Assembly (NCBI GenBank): GCA_963662155.1 | Contig: OY759270.1 | Span: forward strand, 51,498,803 to 51,562,802 | DNA from: Lamellibrachia columna | Lineage: Eukaryota > Annelida > Polychaeta > Sabellida > Siboglinidae | Direction of reading: 5' to 3' | Length of the DNA stretch: 64,000 nucleotides | In this document: one piece after another, positions 14,205 to 26,000 of the stretch | Layout: each line of letters starts with the position of its first letter | How positions within the stretch are numbered: the stretch's first letter is position 1 | Made by a program: the position numbers and the translations under genes | The notes under the pieces: model-generated | Seen by the model: the letters and a program-made list of their open reading frames with translations, nothing else | What the model was told of the DNA's origin: nothing | Database searches by the model: none

Positions 14205-15715
14205 ATTAATGCAGGAACTAGAATGTAGAACTTAGAAAGAGAGTTTATAAAAGTGAGTCTTTAGGCGTGCCTTGAAAGTGGAGAGAGTGTCTGACATTTT
14301 AATGTCAATTGGCAGAGTATTCCGCAGAGTCGCCGCAGCGACTGAAAACGAACAGTCTCCAGCTTTGACGTGAATCCGCTGAACAGGTAACATGTTATTG
14401 TTAGCAGAGCGCAAGACTCTTGTTGGTGTATACGGGCTTACGAGATCACATAGGTATTTCGGCGCATCACCATGCACAACTCTATATGTAAACACTAAGA
14501 GCTTAAACTCGATTCTGCGCGCTACAGGGAGCCAGTGAAGAAAGCACAAAAGAGGCGTGGCGCTATCGCTTCGTGGCCAGCGTAAGATTAACGTCGCAGC
14601 TGAATTGTGCATCCTCTGCAGGCGAGCAATGTTGTTAACACAAGTACCATATAGAAGAGAATTGCAGTAGTCAAGCCGTGACGTAATAATGGCATTGACC
14701 ACACGTTCCTTTGTTGTCATTGGAAGATAACGGCTCATCCGGTTAATGCGGCGGAGATGGAACGAACACACACTGACGATGTTTGACACTTGCTTCTTAA
14801 GATCGAGGTGTCGATCCATGACGACACCAAGGTTACGAACAGATCGTGACGCAATAATTGTGACATCACCTATTACACTGCTGTCAACGAGCGCAGCTGC
14901 AGTCCTGGGTACCACAGGGAGATATTCCGTTTTATTGTCATTCATGCACATACAGTTTGATGTCATCTGTCTTCCATACGTCGTAGCGTAGTAGCCAAAG
15001 CTGTCGCGGTTAGGTCAAAGTGACAATACAATTGCAGATCATCAGCGTGATGATGAAACGAAAGTCCATGTGCTCTGATTATATCGCCGATGGGTTGGAC
15101 GCTGTGTTCGATGAAGCATCACGAATTACTACTCGCTGGGTCCGATTCTGCAGACCAGCCAAGCGCCTTGTCAACAATGCCATAACGCAAGCGTAGCCGC
15201 TGAATAATTTTCTTGTGGTTGATTGTATCAAAGGCGGCACTAAAGTCGACGAGCACAAGTGCTGTACCTTGTCTGTTTTTTATCGCGACTTTCATTTGTA
15301 ACACATAACTGGCATTTGTAACACATAACAATTGTTTAGTGGGAAGGGGATCAAGCGAGCACCTCTTATCTGTGTTGGCGAGAATAGACGCTATCTCGGC
15401 TGTATTAGTAGGCTCGAACACTTCGAGAGAGTAACTAAAACGAGGTGTCTCTTCCACTGAATGATCTACGGCAGTGTGGCAATGCAAGCTATTAAGCAGC
15501 TTCTCAATCCTCTCTTGGAAGTAACGTGAAAATATATTACAACTTTCCTTCGTTGAATTGAATTCGGTAAGTTGCATTTGACGGACTTCAAGCGATCGCA
15601 GAATGCGAAACATACTTTTGTTGTCAACGTATTCTAAACGTTCTTGGAAATATCCCATTTTTCTTTCCATTATCAAGGCAGAACACTCATGACGTGAATT
15701 AACATACAACTGACG
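14205..15715 (-). mobile_element. CR1/L2-type LINE, truncated and internally deleted
   Basis: Two minus-strand frames belong to one element. The upstream one (15709-15119, 196 codons) holds the linker and the start of the RT fingers, ending in a VDFSAAFDTINH box. The downstream one (14966-14232, 244 codons) holds the RT thumb and C-terminus, with VRNLGVVMDRHL, SRLDYCNSLLYG, LQRMHNSAATLI and LHWLPVARRI, a succession I know from CR1/L2-clade LINEs. Between them (about 15040-15060) an ADD core can still be read as HHHADDLQLY, out of frame. The 5' end including the endonuclease is absent and part of the palm is deleted. Its absence from copy A shows that it inserted after the A/B duplication or was lost from A. 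Confidence 0.85.
14232..14966 (-). pseudogene. CR1/L2 RT thumb and C-terminal frame
   Basis: This is the longest uninterrupted part of the LINE, 244 codons. The C-terminal end FKARLKTHFYKLSF is the usual terminus of CR1/L2 polyproteins, so the frame reaches the natural stop codon. It starts within the RT, so any ATG here is internal. It cannot produce an active enzyme alone because fingers and palm lie in other frames. Confidence 0.8.
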
Positions 15716-16249
15716 ATATATTACGGAGATTAATTCCCTATGGGATTCAGGTTTACCAGAACAGTAATTAAAGTTGTAAAATTAAGTCTGACTAATTTGG
15801 TTAAATTCGCATATATTGTGGTAACCTGATGCTGCTACGATGATACAACGCCACTCGTTGTTTGCCACCTTTGTTACGACATTGGTCGTTGCCACGTACG
15901 TGACCAGGACATGATATAACACTATTACTTAGTACACATTTTCCGCTCTAACATAGTACCTTACCTATCGCTAGTTGAAGGACCAGTTCCCTCCGATCAA
16001 ACAGACAATACACATACCACACCAGTGATATACCAGTTTTACAGAATTTCAAAATGTTGGCATTCGGAACTAATCATAGACTTTGTTAGAGGCTGTGCTC
16101 AGAACAATTAATACACTCAACGTAAACAGTGTTCAATTGCGTACCATATACTACTGATAAACCTTGCTGTACAAATATACAATCACTATATACATCACTG
16201 TATTTAACATGAATTAGACTTTGTACAACAATGTATTAAAACTATTCAG

Positions 16250-18510
16250 GTCATTGACACAGCGGTGGGGCGCACTACATTCGGCACCACAGCCGGGAGT
16301 AGTTTTAAATCCACCATACACATACCGACTTTTAGTCACCAACAGTTTATCAGCCATTTTATGCACCACTGCATTCACCAAATATCAACTTCGACACCAG
16401 AACCCTAGGGCCAAATTATTAACCACAAACAAACACAGTATTATAACTACTAAGTGTAATTATTTATATACAACATGAAATATTTACAACATTTTCATTA
16501 ATCTGGTTAACAGAACACGTGTTATATTCAACAAAGCAATTTTATCAAACATTTGAAAAAAAAATTCTAAATCGTGGTTAATAATGTTTCCTTAAGAATA
16601 GGAGAATTATTTTAGCAAACTACGCGTTCAATGTCTCCTACGTATGCTACACAGCATGCGTAACGCCTCATAAGTTTGCGACGCCAACCCCTGAAGCGTA
16701 ACTCAGTTAGTGGACCATAGGCGCAGCTACACATAAAGGCAACGTAACCAAGATGGCGGTTGTCCTGCAAGTTTCATGTGAATGCACAACTAAGATCTAA
16801 ATATGTCGATGGCGTCACTATGCTTAATGGCAAAGAGAGTGTGTACCGGCAATTGTTAAGGTATAGTCTGTCACATTGTCAACTACCAGTCATGAGAAGT
16901 CAAGATTTAACAAGATTCAACAAGATTGCCATCCCAAACAACAAATTCCAGATGGCAAGTGGACAAGGAAGCCATTTGCTTTTCGAGAGTCCAACAATTA
17001 TATCATCTATGTGTAGCCCGCCCTTATCAAATATATGTCAATTCTATTTTTAAACATATTCACACTACTAGCATTAACACAATCATTTGGCAGTTTGTTC
17101 CATACATTTATCACCCTCTGTGAGAAAGAGTACTTTCTCATGTCCAACCTACACTGCTCCTTAACTAATGCTGCTTCGTGTCCTCTGGTTCTACTGCCTT
17201 CTTTAAGTGTCAATAACATATTCCTATCAACATCCTCTTAACCATTCACTATTTTAAACACTTATATTTGGTCTCCTCTTAGTCTCCTGGTCTCTAGTGT
17301 TGTGACGCGTTGAGCAGTTACGTGCCACTGATGACGCAGTTGATTTTGTATCCTTACTAAGCTACCACGGATAATTGAATTGAATAGTTGAAAACATTGG
17401 ATCTCGCTGATATTAATGCGTCGGCCTTCAAAACAAGCATTTCCCATGATAATTAGCCACGCGATCTAGAGACAATGACTGTATGAAAACCGGTTTCAAC
17501 AGCAAAGCCAGAATAGACTAGATAAACCACTGTCTGCAGGGGCGGAAACAACGCATGCGGTTCGCTTAGCACAACCAGTGTGCCTAGACAATGGGCCAAC
17601 ACGCCGATTTCCGAAGGCCTACTGCTCACACTATGACCTGAATACTGCAGCTATGTTGTGTAATAAACTGAGGAGTGCCTGTCGAACGCGAAATTTCAAG
17701 CAAATATTGTCGGTTAATACTATACTGATTGTAATGGTTCCTATGTCTATGACACCTCTACACTCAATCTGAGGAGGATAATTCACCAGATTACTTTTGT
17801 AGTCATATGTAGCTCATGAAATGGTAACCAAGAAAATAAAGAAGATGGAGGATAAAAAATAGTTCTACGGGGGACAGCGCTTTATACACTGCAAACTATA
17901 TATTAATTGACAAGTAGTCATGTTCATAATGTATAGCGGTTTAAAACACAGAACGAAATATGTCCAGTTGTTCTGAAACAGCTAAGGTAACAAAATATCG
18001 CTCTCTCATAACACCTAATGTGGAATAGGCAACGCGTCATTCTTCCGGGACCCCATAGCGACAACATTTCACAAAGAACGCAGCAAGTTTTACTGATAGC
18101 AACTATAAACGCACACTCCGAACTGAAATCAATGTCATATCAGAACTCAACTGGTCATCACATAGGACGGATGCTGCCACACTTTCTTTACTAGTTTCTA
18201 AATGAAAAACGAATGACAGGGTATAGATGTCTACCATTTTAACCCATGCTTAAATGCTCAGAAGAAGCTGACGATCAGCACGTTCAAAGTGTGCTACTAT
18301 CTGCCTAGTTGTATGCCTGTTTAATCATGTAGGCTTTCTTAAACGGAAACAAGAGCTATGGTTTTCGGTCTATGCATCTATAAGAACTATCAGAATTAAG
18401 AATATAATGTTAGTGGTTTACTAGGAAAAAAATTTGATGAACACATAACATCTTAATTTCATGGGCCGCGAGATTTTGTTAGATGACCCTACGTCACCAG
18501 GGTGGTATTC
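16250..18510 (+). repeat. Modular repeat, copy C
   Basis: The region 16630-18510 matches D (19565-21120) and E (26405-27830), starting at a shared TCAATGTCTCCTAC motif and ending at a shared GTATTCTGG. At that point the sequence switches abruptly to the cysteine-rich pseudogene of copy D, so C is truncated. Region 16250-16630 shows nothing recognisable. A LINE fragment is inserted at 16905-17305. Confidence 0.75.
16905..17305 (-). pseudogene. 3' end of a Jockey/CR1-like LINE
   Basis: The minus strand encodes TTLETRRLRGDQI and then a 70-codon terminal frame (17219-17007) with SRTRGHEAALVKEQCRLD, RKYSFSQRVINVWNKLP and a final YLIRAGYT. The plus-strand fragment at 60790-61420 ends with the same boxes and shares the following 3' UTR (GGCTTCCTTGTCCACTTGCC). 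The fragment ends in short AATCTTGTTAAAT-like repeats. It is 5'-truncated, the usual outcome of target-primed reverse transcription, and interrupts copy C where copy D reads through. Confidence 0.88.
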
Positions 18511-19060
18511 TGGCTTCCTGTGACAACTTTCTCGACATTCAGGTAAGATCGGAACTCTTAAGACATATCTGCTGTTCATCCTTGCTGTTTCAGGGCGGCG
18601 TGACAGTGCGCTTCGGCAAGGAGAAGAAGACCGCGCTGCATAAGGTGAAAGAGACAACAAAAAGTAAAACATCACGGCAGCTGGAGAAAGGTTCTTGATC
18701 ACGCTGTACGGAGGGCACCAGAGGACTATGAGATGTAAGCTCTACGTGAGAGTCGTCAGGAAGAATAAACTGTCTTCGGAATTCATGCTGGGGACACTGC
18801 CTCTGACTACTGCGGCTATCCGCAGCGTTCCTTCTGCACCTATCACACTGTGCAGGGCTGGGTCTTGTAGCAAGCGATAGCCACTCCCTACCAGAGCCCC
18901 AGACGAGCTCCTCAGCGTGGTTCTGGTGGGTGTAAAGGCCGTTGTGGGAAGGCTTGTGGATGCACAAAGACGGGGCTGTACTGCACTGCCCTCTGTTCGT
19001 CTTGTAGTGGACAATTGTCTTCCAACAGATTCACACAGGATGTTTCTGCGAAAGCCTAGA
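18511..19060 (+). pseudogene. Decayed gene with Cys-rich C-terminus (copy D)
   Basis: A block with FGKEKKTALHKVKETTKSK is followed, after a stop and in another frame, by LYGGHQRTMRCKLYV, and later by a cysteine cluster CKGRCGKACGCTKTGLYC then TALCSSCSG (about 18930-19010). The order recalls an uncharacterised invertebrate protein family with a GCDTxS/GKGKKT segment, an LPPT segment and a C-terminal CXC-like cluster; that recollection is from memory and the family has no function I can name. The seven cysteines of the cluster are all present here. Two or more frame changes and stops show that it is dead. Its 5' part is cut off at the junction with copy C. Confidence 0.6.
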
Positions 19061-19565
19061 CACGGCGGGGTCGATGGCAAAGCTTTATGCAACTGGCGTT
19101 TATTACGCAGTAGTGCGAGTGTATTGATGGCATATCATCTTGTTGAGGCAGGTTTTCTATATCAAAATGTCACATTGAATTGCATGTTATGCGTCAGTAG
19201 TCGACGATTGAAATTTAATATGTTATTCGCCTTTTCTTTAAATTTACCCTGATTGGAGTAAGAATGCAATACAAGCATATTATCTTGACCATTTATGTCT
19301 TAGTGGTGTTAGTTGGATAGAGCATGGTGAAAAGCCTGCCCTAGACACCAACATTTGCCCTCTAGCATAAGTGGTTCAGAAGTTATGTAGTTAATCAGAG
19401 GGTTACAGCCCTCTTGGGTGCAATCTTGAATTCTGCGTTTAGCTCAAGGTGGATTCATAGGGATTTTTAGTATGTCACTTTAGACCATATCAGGGATCTG
19501 TGGTGCAAAAATAAGCTTTTTGTATTGAACTTTTAGGTTTGTCCTAACAATCTTGGACCACTTAA
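19060..19565 (+). repeat. Noncoding spacer shared by copies D and E
   Basis: From about 19275 to 19555 the sequence (TGTCTTAGTGGTGTTAGTTG onward, through GAGGGTTACAGCCCTCTTGG) matches 26110-26400 closely. No coding potential. I looked for a tRNA-derived SINE structure and could not support one. Confidence 0.75.
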
Positions 19566-22500
19566 CAAATTAAGCGTCCAATGTCTCCTACCTATGCTAC
19601 ACAGCATGCATAACTTCAGTCTGCGACACGAACCCCTGTGGCACAACTCAGTTCCTAGACACTACGCGCAGCTACACGGAAAGGAAACGTTTCGAATATG
19701 GCGGTTGTCCTGCAAGCTTCATGTGAATGCACAACTACGATCGAATTACGTCGATGACGCCACTGTTCTTCGTCGCCAAGAGAGTTCGTACCAGCAGTTG
19801 TCAATTTGGCGTCTATCCCATTGCCAGCTACCTGTCATGACAGGTCGTGACGTGTTGTGGAGTTACGTGCCACTGGTGACGCAGCTGCTTTTATGTCTTT
19901 GTTGCCATCATAACTACGACGGACAATTGAATTGAATAGTTGAAAACATTGGATCTCACTGATATTAGTGCGTCAGTCCTCCATTCAACATACAAATATT
20001 TCCCGTGCGAAATAGCCAAGCGATCTAGAGACAATCAATGTTTGCGCAACGGTTTCAATGGCAAATCCGGGTTAAACTAGAAAAAACACTGTCTGCAGGG
20101 GCAGGAACAACGGATGCGGTTCGCTTAGCACAGCCAGTGTGCCTAGTCAATAATTCCACACGCCGATTTCCGACGGCCTACTGCTCACACTATGACCTGA
20201 ATACCGCAGCTACATTTTGCAGTGGACTGAGCAGTGCCTGTCAGCTAAATTTCGAAAAAATATTGTCGGCTAATATTAAAATTATAGCTCTTGTTCCTAT
20301 GTCTATGACACGAGTAACTAAATCTGAGGGGGATAATTCAGCAGATTACTAAGGTAGATATTATGTAACTCCTGAAATGATAACCAAGAAAATAAAGAAG
20401 ACGGAGGATTAAAAAAATTAATACTAGATACAGCGCTTTATACACTGGAAAGCATTTACTAACTGACAAATAGTTCAGTTTAATATGTATGCATACCTAA
20501 ATACAGGACAAAATATGTCCAATTGATCTGAAACGGTTATGGTAAAGGTATATTGATATATCATAACATCTAATGTGGAAAACGCTACGCGTCAGTCTTC
20601 TACGACCCCATAACAAGATTACACATAAAGGTGATTTGAAGATTTCAAAAGAACGCAGCAAGTTTTATTGAAAGCAACTATAAACGCACAGTATGACCCT
20701 TATCAATCTCATATCAGGCCTCAACTGGTTATCACATAGGACGGACGCGGCCACACTGTCTTGACTAATTTCTAAATGAAAAATGACATGATATAGACGT
20801 CTAGCATTTTACTCCACCCCGCACATGTCTCGATTAAATGCTCAGTAGAAGCAGACGTTCAGCATGTTCAAGGTGTGTTAATATCTGCCTAGTTGTATGC
20901 CCGTTTAGCCATTTAGGCTTTCTTGACGGAAAACAAAACTCATGGTTTTCGGCCTATGCATATATAAGAGTTACTAAGACACAAGTAGTTGTATTTAGCA
21001 TTGAGAATATCACGTCAGTGGTTTACTACGAAAATATTGTTGAACACAGAGCATCTTAATGTCTTGGGCCGCGCCGTATTGTTAGATAACCAAACGTCAC
21101 TAGTGTGGTATTCTGGCAATATTCGCTCGCCAAATGAAGATTTATTTGCACATACCTATTCCTACACTTGCCAATAGGATATTGCCATGCTATTTGTACC
21201 CAATTCAACATATGTAACACATGTTGGCCTATGTTTACTAAAATAGTCCTCTTTCTGGCAAAATAACACGTCTGCGTTGGTACTGCGTATGCCTATCTCC
21301 ATTGTATTGCGTCACTTGTAGTCTAGGTTGCGCCGATTTCATTGATATGCCATGCGCTTATGAGTCGCGCTGATTAACATGTCAGCCCTCGGTCAAGTGG
21401 AGAAATTACCACAATGTCCCACTTTTAGAACACATTCTGAGTAAACCACTGGTGTGATATTTCTGATTTCAGTTGCTCATGATTAGTTTTTATTATCTTT
21501 TTAAGTGCATAGCCAGTATAGGAATGACTTTTGTTTCGTTTTAACAAGTGGTTTCCTTGTTCAAATGTCAATAGGCGTTCCGTTGATAGTTTTATAGCCA
21601 GTATACGAACGAACCATTCCCATAACGTAACAATGCGACCTACATACTACCATCAAGAAAGAATGAAGCACAATTGCAGCATCACCAAATCAACACAAGA
21701 AATGTTCCAAGTTTGACTACCTGACTGACAGGCTGCATGGGTGGTTGTTTGACTTTGACTATCATTTCACTACACCGCCACCCACAGGCATTACCAATGC
21801 AGTTCACGTCAGTGCTACGCCCGTGCAACTGAACACCACATAACATCGTTTGTCAGGACACATTCTCCTCTCGAACCAAATATTGTACCTGATGCAAATA
21901 GCTGTTCACTATAATATGTATATTATACAGCGCTGCATTAACGACTTAGACTTTGTACGACAATGTATTAAACCTATTTAAACTTTATGCAACACATAAC
22001 ACTTACCGTCTGGATACACATTGTGTCGGTCCGGCAGATTTTAGTTTGCTACTGATCAAACCCTGTGTGTTTTACACAAATGGTTCGCTTATCGACACGT
22101 TGATCTATTTTATGCCGCTAGCTAAAATGAATACACTCCCCCGTCGAACACAATAGAGGATGTGAGCTCATTATAGACGCTACTCAGTAGGGGGTCAAAC
22201 CACGGTTACGCAACGTCCGGCTGTAAAGTAATGCCTAATGTTGTGCCTGAATAAAGTTAACAAATTAACCGATTTCAGTGATTGTATTTAGTAACTATAT
22301 TCACCCAGCAAGTTTCATACCAGGGATGCCTACACTTCTCGGAGTGTTGCGTATTGCAGTACATTATTGCAACACTCAATCTTGACTACTGCGAATTATT
22401 TAAAACATTGTTTGGACATTGGCAATACAACATTGCGAATATTTAAAAAGTATAGCAAATACTCGCAATATTTTTGGATTAATTCCAAGGGTATTGCAGC

Positions 22501-23300
22501 GCGTATAATGAAAAGTTTATTTTTCCAATTTGGTTAAAAAAACAAATTTCGCCCTATGAATCCATAATACCTTAACGGTAGATGGGTCGTATCAAACGTA
22601 ATGTCAAATCTGATCAGAACACGGGCCTTGTTGTTGGAATAAATCGTTATTTCTATTAGCATAACGGTTAATAAATATGTTGCCCTACGGTTGTTGCTTT
22701 AATTGCACACCGCCCCTTCAAAAAGCAGCACGAGAAAACATAGCTAATTCTTAGACCGCCTTTCCCCAAAAAAATATTCGGTGGTCTCGAGACCGCTCTT
22801 TCATCAATTCTAAACCTCACGTTTAGCGGTATCCATACTCCCCAACAGTGGCGCCACCCACTATATCACCACTGCCACAACTTATAAATTCAATAAATTC
22901 AAGATGGACAGTTACGGAGTGATGTGAACAAACGGTTGGTTGGGTAACGCGATTGTTGTTTACGACTTGTTTTAATTACTACGTAACATAGTTTCAAACA
23001 AAAACGAACGTTATTGTGTTTCTAGATATATTTCCATTGCGAACACTTTCCACAATTGTATACAACTGAAATTGAGATATGTGTCGATAACAATTAAGAG
23101 TGTACCAAATGTACAGAATCTGCACATACAATGTAAGTAGTTGCCGTGGTGAAATGGTTATTAGCGCCACTGGTGGGAAGTTTGAGCTTTATTTTGACTC
23201 AGCAGTTCGCAAATAATTATACGTCACAGTGTGATGAACGTCACGGACATTAGTTAAATCGTTAGCCCCGGTCACGTCAGCACGGTAATGATTAGGTAAT
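19565..23300 (+). repeat. Modular repeat, copy D
   Basis: Collinear with copy E (26405-29815 continuing at 36879-37140), offset about 6.7-6.85 kb. It includes the module seen in copy A at 1800-2420 (here 21890-22510), but without the 50-bp array. At 23010-23020 it reads AACGTTATTGTGTTTCTAG without interruption and so preserves the BEL target site. No gene found. Confidence 0.8.
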
Positions 23301-23440
23301 AATATGATGCAGGTGCTACCTAATGGCGAGCGCCATTTTAAAACAGGCTTAACATTTTCATTTCTATAATGTATAGTAAATGTTTATTTAAGACAAAAAA
23401 GTCCATAATATATACATAAAATAAAAAATACATGCATGCA

Positions 23441-23628
<188 letters not shown>

Positions 23629-23629
23629 G

Positions 23630-24904
23630 CATTAAAACCACATATATAGGCCCGTTTAATGTAGTTTACAGTGATGATTGAGAAAATTACATGTGGGTAT
23701 TGGTATTTATGATTGTGTCACAGCAAGATGTTTCATGACATAATAATCAGTAGAAAGACACACTATTTAGAAATAATTCACAGTATACACAGTTGTAAAA
23801 TATATGTCTGTCTCTTGGATGACGTTTGCTATGTACCCCCGTGTTTATTACATTGAACAGTAATATACTCACCAAACCAGTTGTTTGGTCATCAGATTTT
23901 ATGAGACTTCTTATAAGAAAAATGTATATGTCTAGATATTTAAGATTGCGTCACAGAAAGATTTGTTATGACACATTATTCTGTAGAAAGACACACAGTA
24001 CAGAAATAATTCAAAATATACACTACTCGCAACAGCTATCAACTTCTCGCTTTGAAAAGGGAACAATTCTTCCAGAATTGAAAACGTGCGAGAAATACAA
24101 TGTTATAGACCTAGAGATTAAGAGCAGACCAAGTTAAAGATGTTTCCTAGTGTTGAAAATATTGACTATGAACTGTGAAGATTGGATAAAAAATCGATTA
24201 TTCAAGAGCAATACCAGTTAGGTGGAAATAACTGTTGAATGTGTAAATGCCAACATCAGCATTGAAGAGAAAAGTCCAAATGCAAATGTCCAAATATGTA
24301 TCGCGAGTTAAGTACGATTCAACACGACGATAATGCGAAAATATAATCCTACGCTAAACTTGTAGGTTTACACAAAAAAACATTGGCGTGGATGACTGCG
24401 TTCTGACCCACAAGCGTTCCGACCTACATGTCTACCTGTCGGCATGTCTGCTACCGAACATGGCATGCTTGAAAGGCGCCCACGTCGATCACTTACAGAC
24501 TCACAAAGTAACTCATCACGTGTTAAAAAACTGTAATTTAATATGGCAGCTAACATGTCCGTCCTGGTCAGTGATCATATGTAAACGTCTGAATGTGTTG
24601 ATATCGGAGCTACATATCCATTGTCTTTCCCAGCGAGGGAGTAGGTGTAAACCATCAGTGGAGCGTGTGTTGGATCTTTACAGCTCGCGACTTCAATGAC
24701 AGCGGTGTGCTTTGATGATTTGTGCGATTGTGTGGCGAAGCATTTCGCAATGTAGCAAAATTGCAGCACCACCAAATCAACACAAGACATGCTCCAAGTT
24801 TGACTACCTGACTGTCTGGCTGCATGGGTGGTTATTTGACTCTGACTAACGTTTCACATTACTGCCATCCAAAGGCATTTCCAATGGACACATTTTTTTT
24901 CGCT
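23630..24904. repeat. Degenerate repeat modules, no gene
   Basis: The part 24055-24170 is related to 4695-4830 of copy A. The part 24455-24740 is related to 8505-8830. The part 24760-24890 (ATTGCAGCACCACCAAATCA) is related to 21670 and 28365. A 103-codon frame at 23826-24137 has no recognisable motif and overlaps such a repeat. Confidence 0.6.
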
Positions 24905-26000
24905 ATTAATAATGTTTCCTTGGCGATAGGAGAATTGTCTTCTTCGCTACCCATCGACCATTCCAATCTGACCACAACAATCTGATCGACATCTTAAATG
25001 GAGCAGTTGCGGTTATCAATTTTGACAATACTTTTGAAGTTGTAAGAGATGCGGTGGCGAAACTGTTCGGGGTGCCATTCACATACATCAAGATGAAAAG
25101 GGGTGACCGGGTTATCACCATAACTGTGCGGGCCCGGGATCATGCCTTACTGTTCGATGCCAGCATGCAACCACTAGTCCCTCTGTACAACATTCGCAGG
25201 AACCCAAGTTACCCAAACAACAAGACATGCCTCATCTAAATCACTCAACAATGGTTTGCGGACAAGCTGATTGTCTCAACAGACCTGGATGTTTCAAACC
25301 CTGTGCTTGTTTTCAACACCGACTCTGACATTCTGGTAATGCTGGTGAACCAGGACAGTGGCAAACATGGGGTGTGTACAATGGGCTTCCTGTGTCTCTC
25401 TTGACATCCAAGGGAAGATAGGAGCTCTTAAGACATACCTGCTGTTCAACCGTGCTGTTTTTGGGCGTGACAGTGTGTCAGTGCTCTTGGGCAAGAAAAA
25501 GAAGACCGCGCTGCATAAGGTGAAAGAGACAACACAAAGTAAAACGTCGCTGCAGCTGGAGAAAGGTTCTTGATCACACTGTACGGAGGGCACCAGGGGA
25601 CTATGAAATATAAGCTCTACGTCAGAGCCGTCACGAAGAATAAACTGTCTTCGGAATTCATTCTGGGGACTCTGCCTCTGACTACTGCGGGCTGTCCGGC
25701 AGCATTCCTTCTGCACATACCACACTGTGCAGCAATGGAGTGGAAATACCCGGCCTCCCTTTGGCAGGGGCTGGTTGCAAGAGATGGACAACTGGGTCCT
25801 GTAGCAAGTGATAGCCCCCCCCCCGCCGAGTCCCAGCAAGCACCTCTGCATGGTTCTGGTGGGTGTAAAGGCCGTTGTGGGAAGGCTTGTGGATGCACAA
25901 AGACGGGGCTGCACTGCACTGCCCTCTATTCATCCTGCAGTGGACAATTGTCTTCCAACAGATTCACACAGGATGTTTCTGCGAAAGCCTAGACACGGCG
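24905..26000 (+). pseudogene. Decayed gene with Cys-rich C-terminus (copy E, longer)
   Basis: This copy extends about 470 bp further 5' than the one at 18511. An upstream frame reads DAVAKLFGVPFTYIKMKRGD and PLVPLYNIRRNP (about 25030-25240), then an acidic FNTDSDILVMLVNQ segment (about 25310-25355), FGRDSVSVLLGKKKKTALHK (about 25465-25520), LYGGHQGTMKYKLYVRAV (about 25580-25635), a MEWKYPASLWQG segment and the cysteine cluster CKGRCGKACGCTKTGLHC (about 25865-25920). One cysteine kept in copy D (TALCSSC) has become tyrosine here (TALYSSC), a single TGT to TAT change. Stops and frameshifts break it at least four times. The segment FNTDSDILV could be part of a PIN-like nuclease fold, but this is speculation. 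Confidence 0.6.

Larger units (their letters stand above)
9390..16250 (+). repeat. Modular repeat, copy B
   Basis: Collinear with copy A, offset about 9.4 kb. It opens with its own compound microsatellite and holds a 50-bp minisatellite. It carries an additional 690 bp (10840-11533) whose pieces match 37200-37453 plus 40304-40405 and 3125-3330, and it contains a CR1-type LINE at 14205-15715 that copy A lacks. Its uninterrupted sequence at 11050-11100 is the empty-site reference for the piggyBac copy at 37454. Apart from the LINE no gene was found. Confidence 0.8.
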
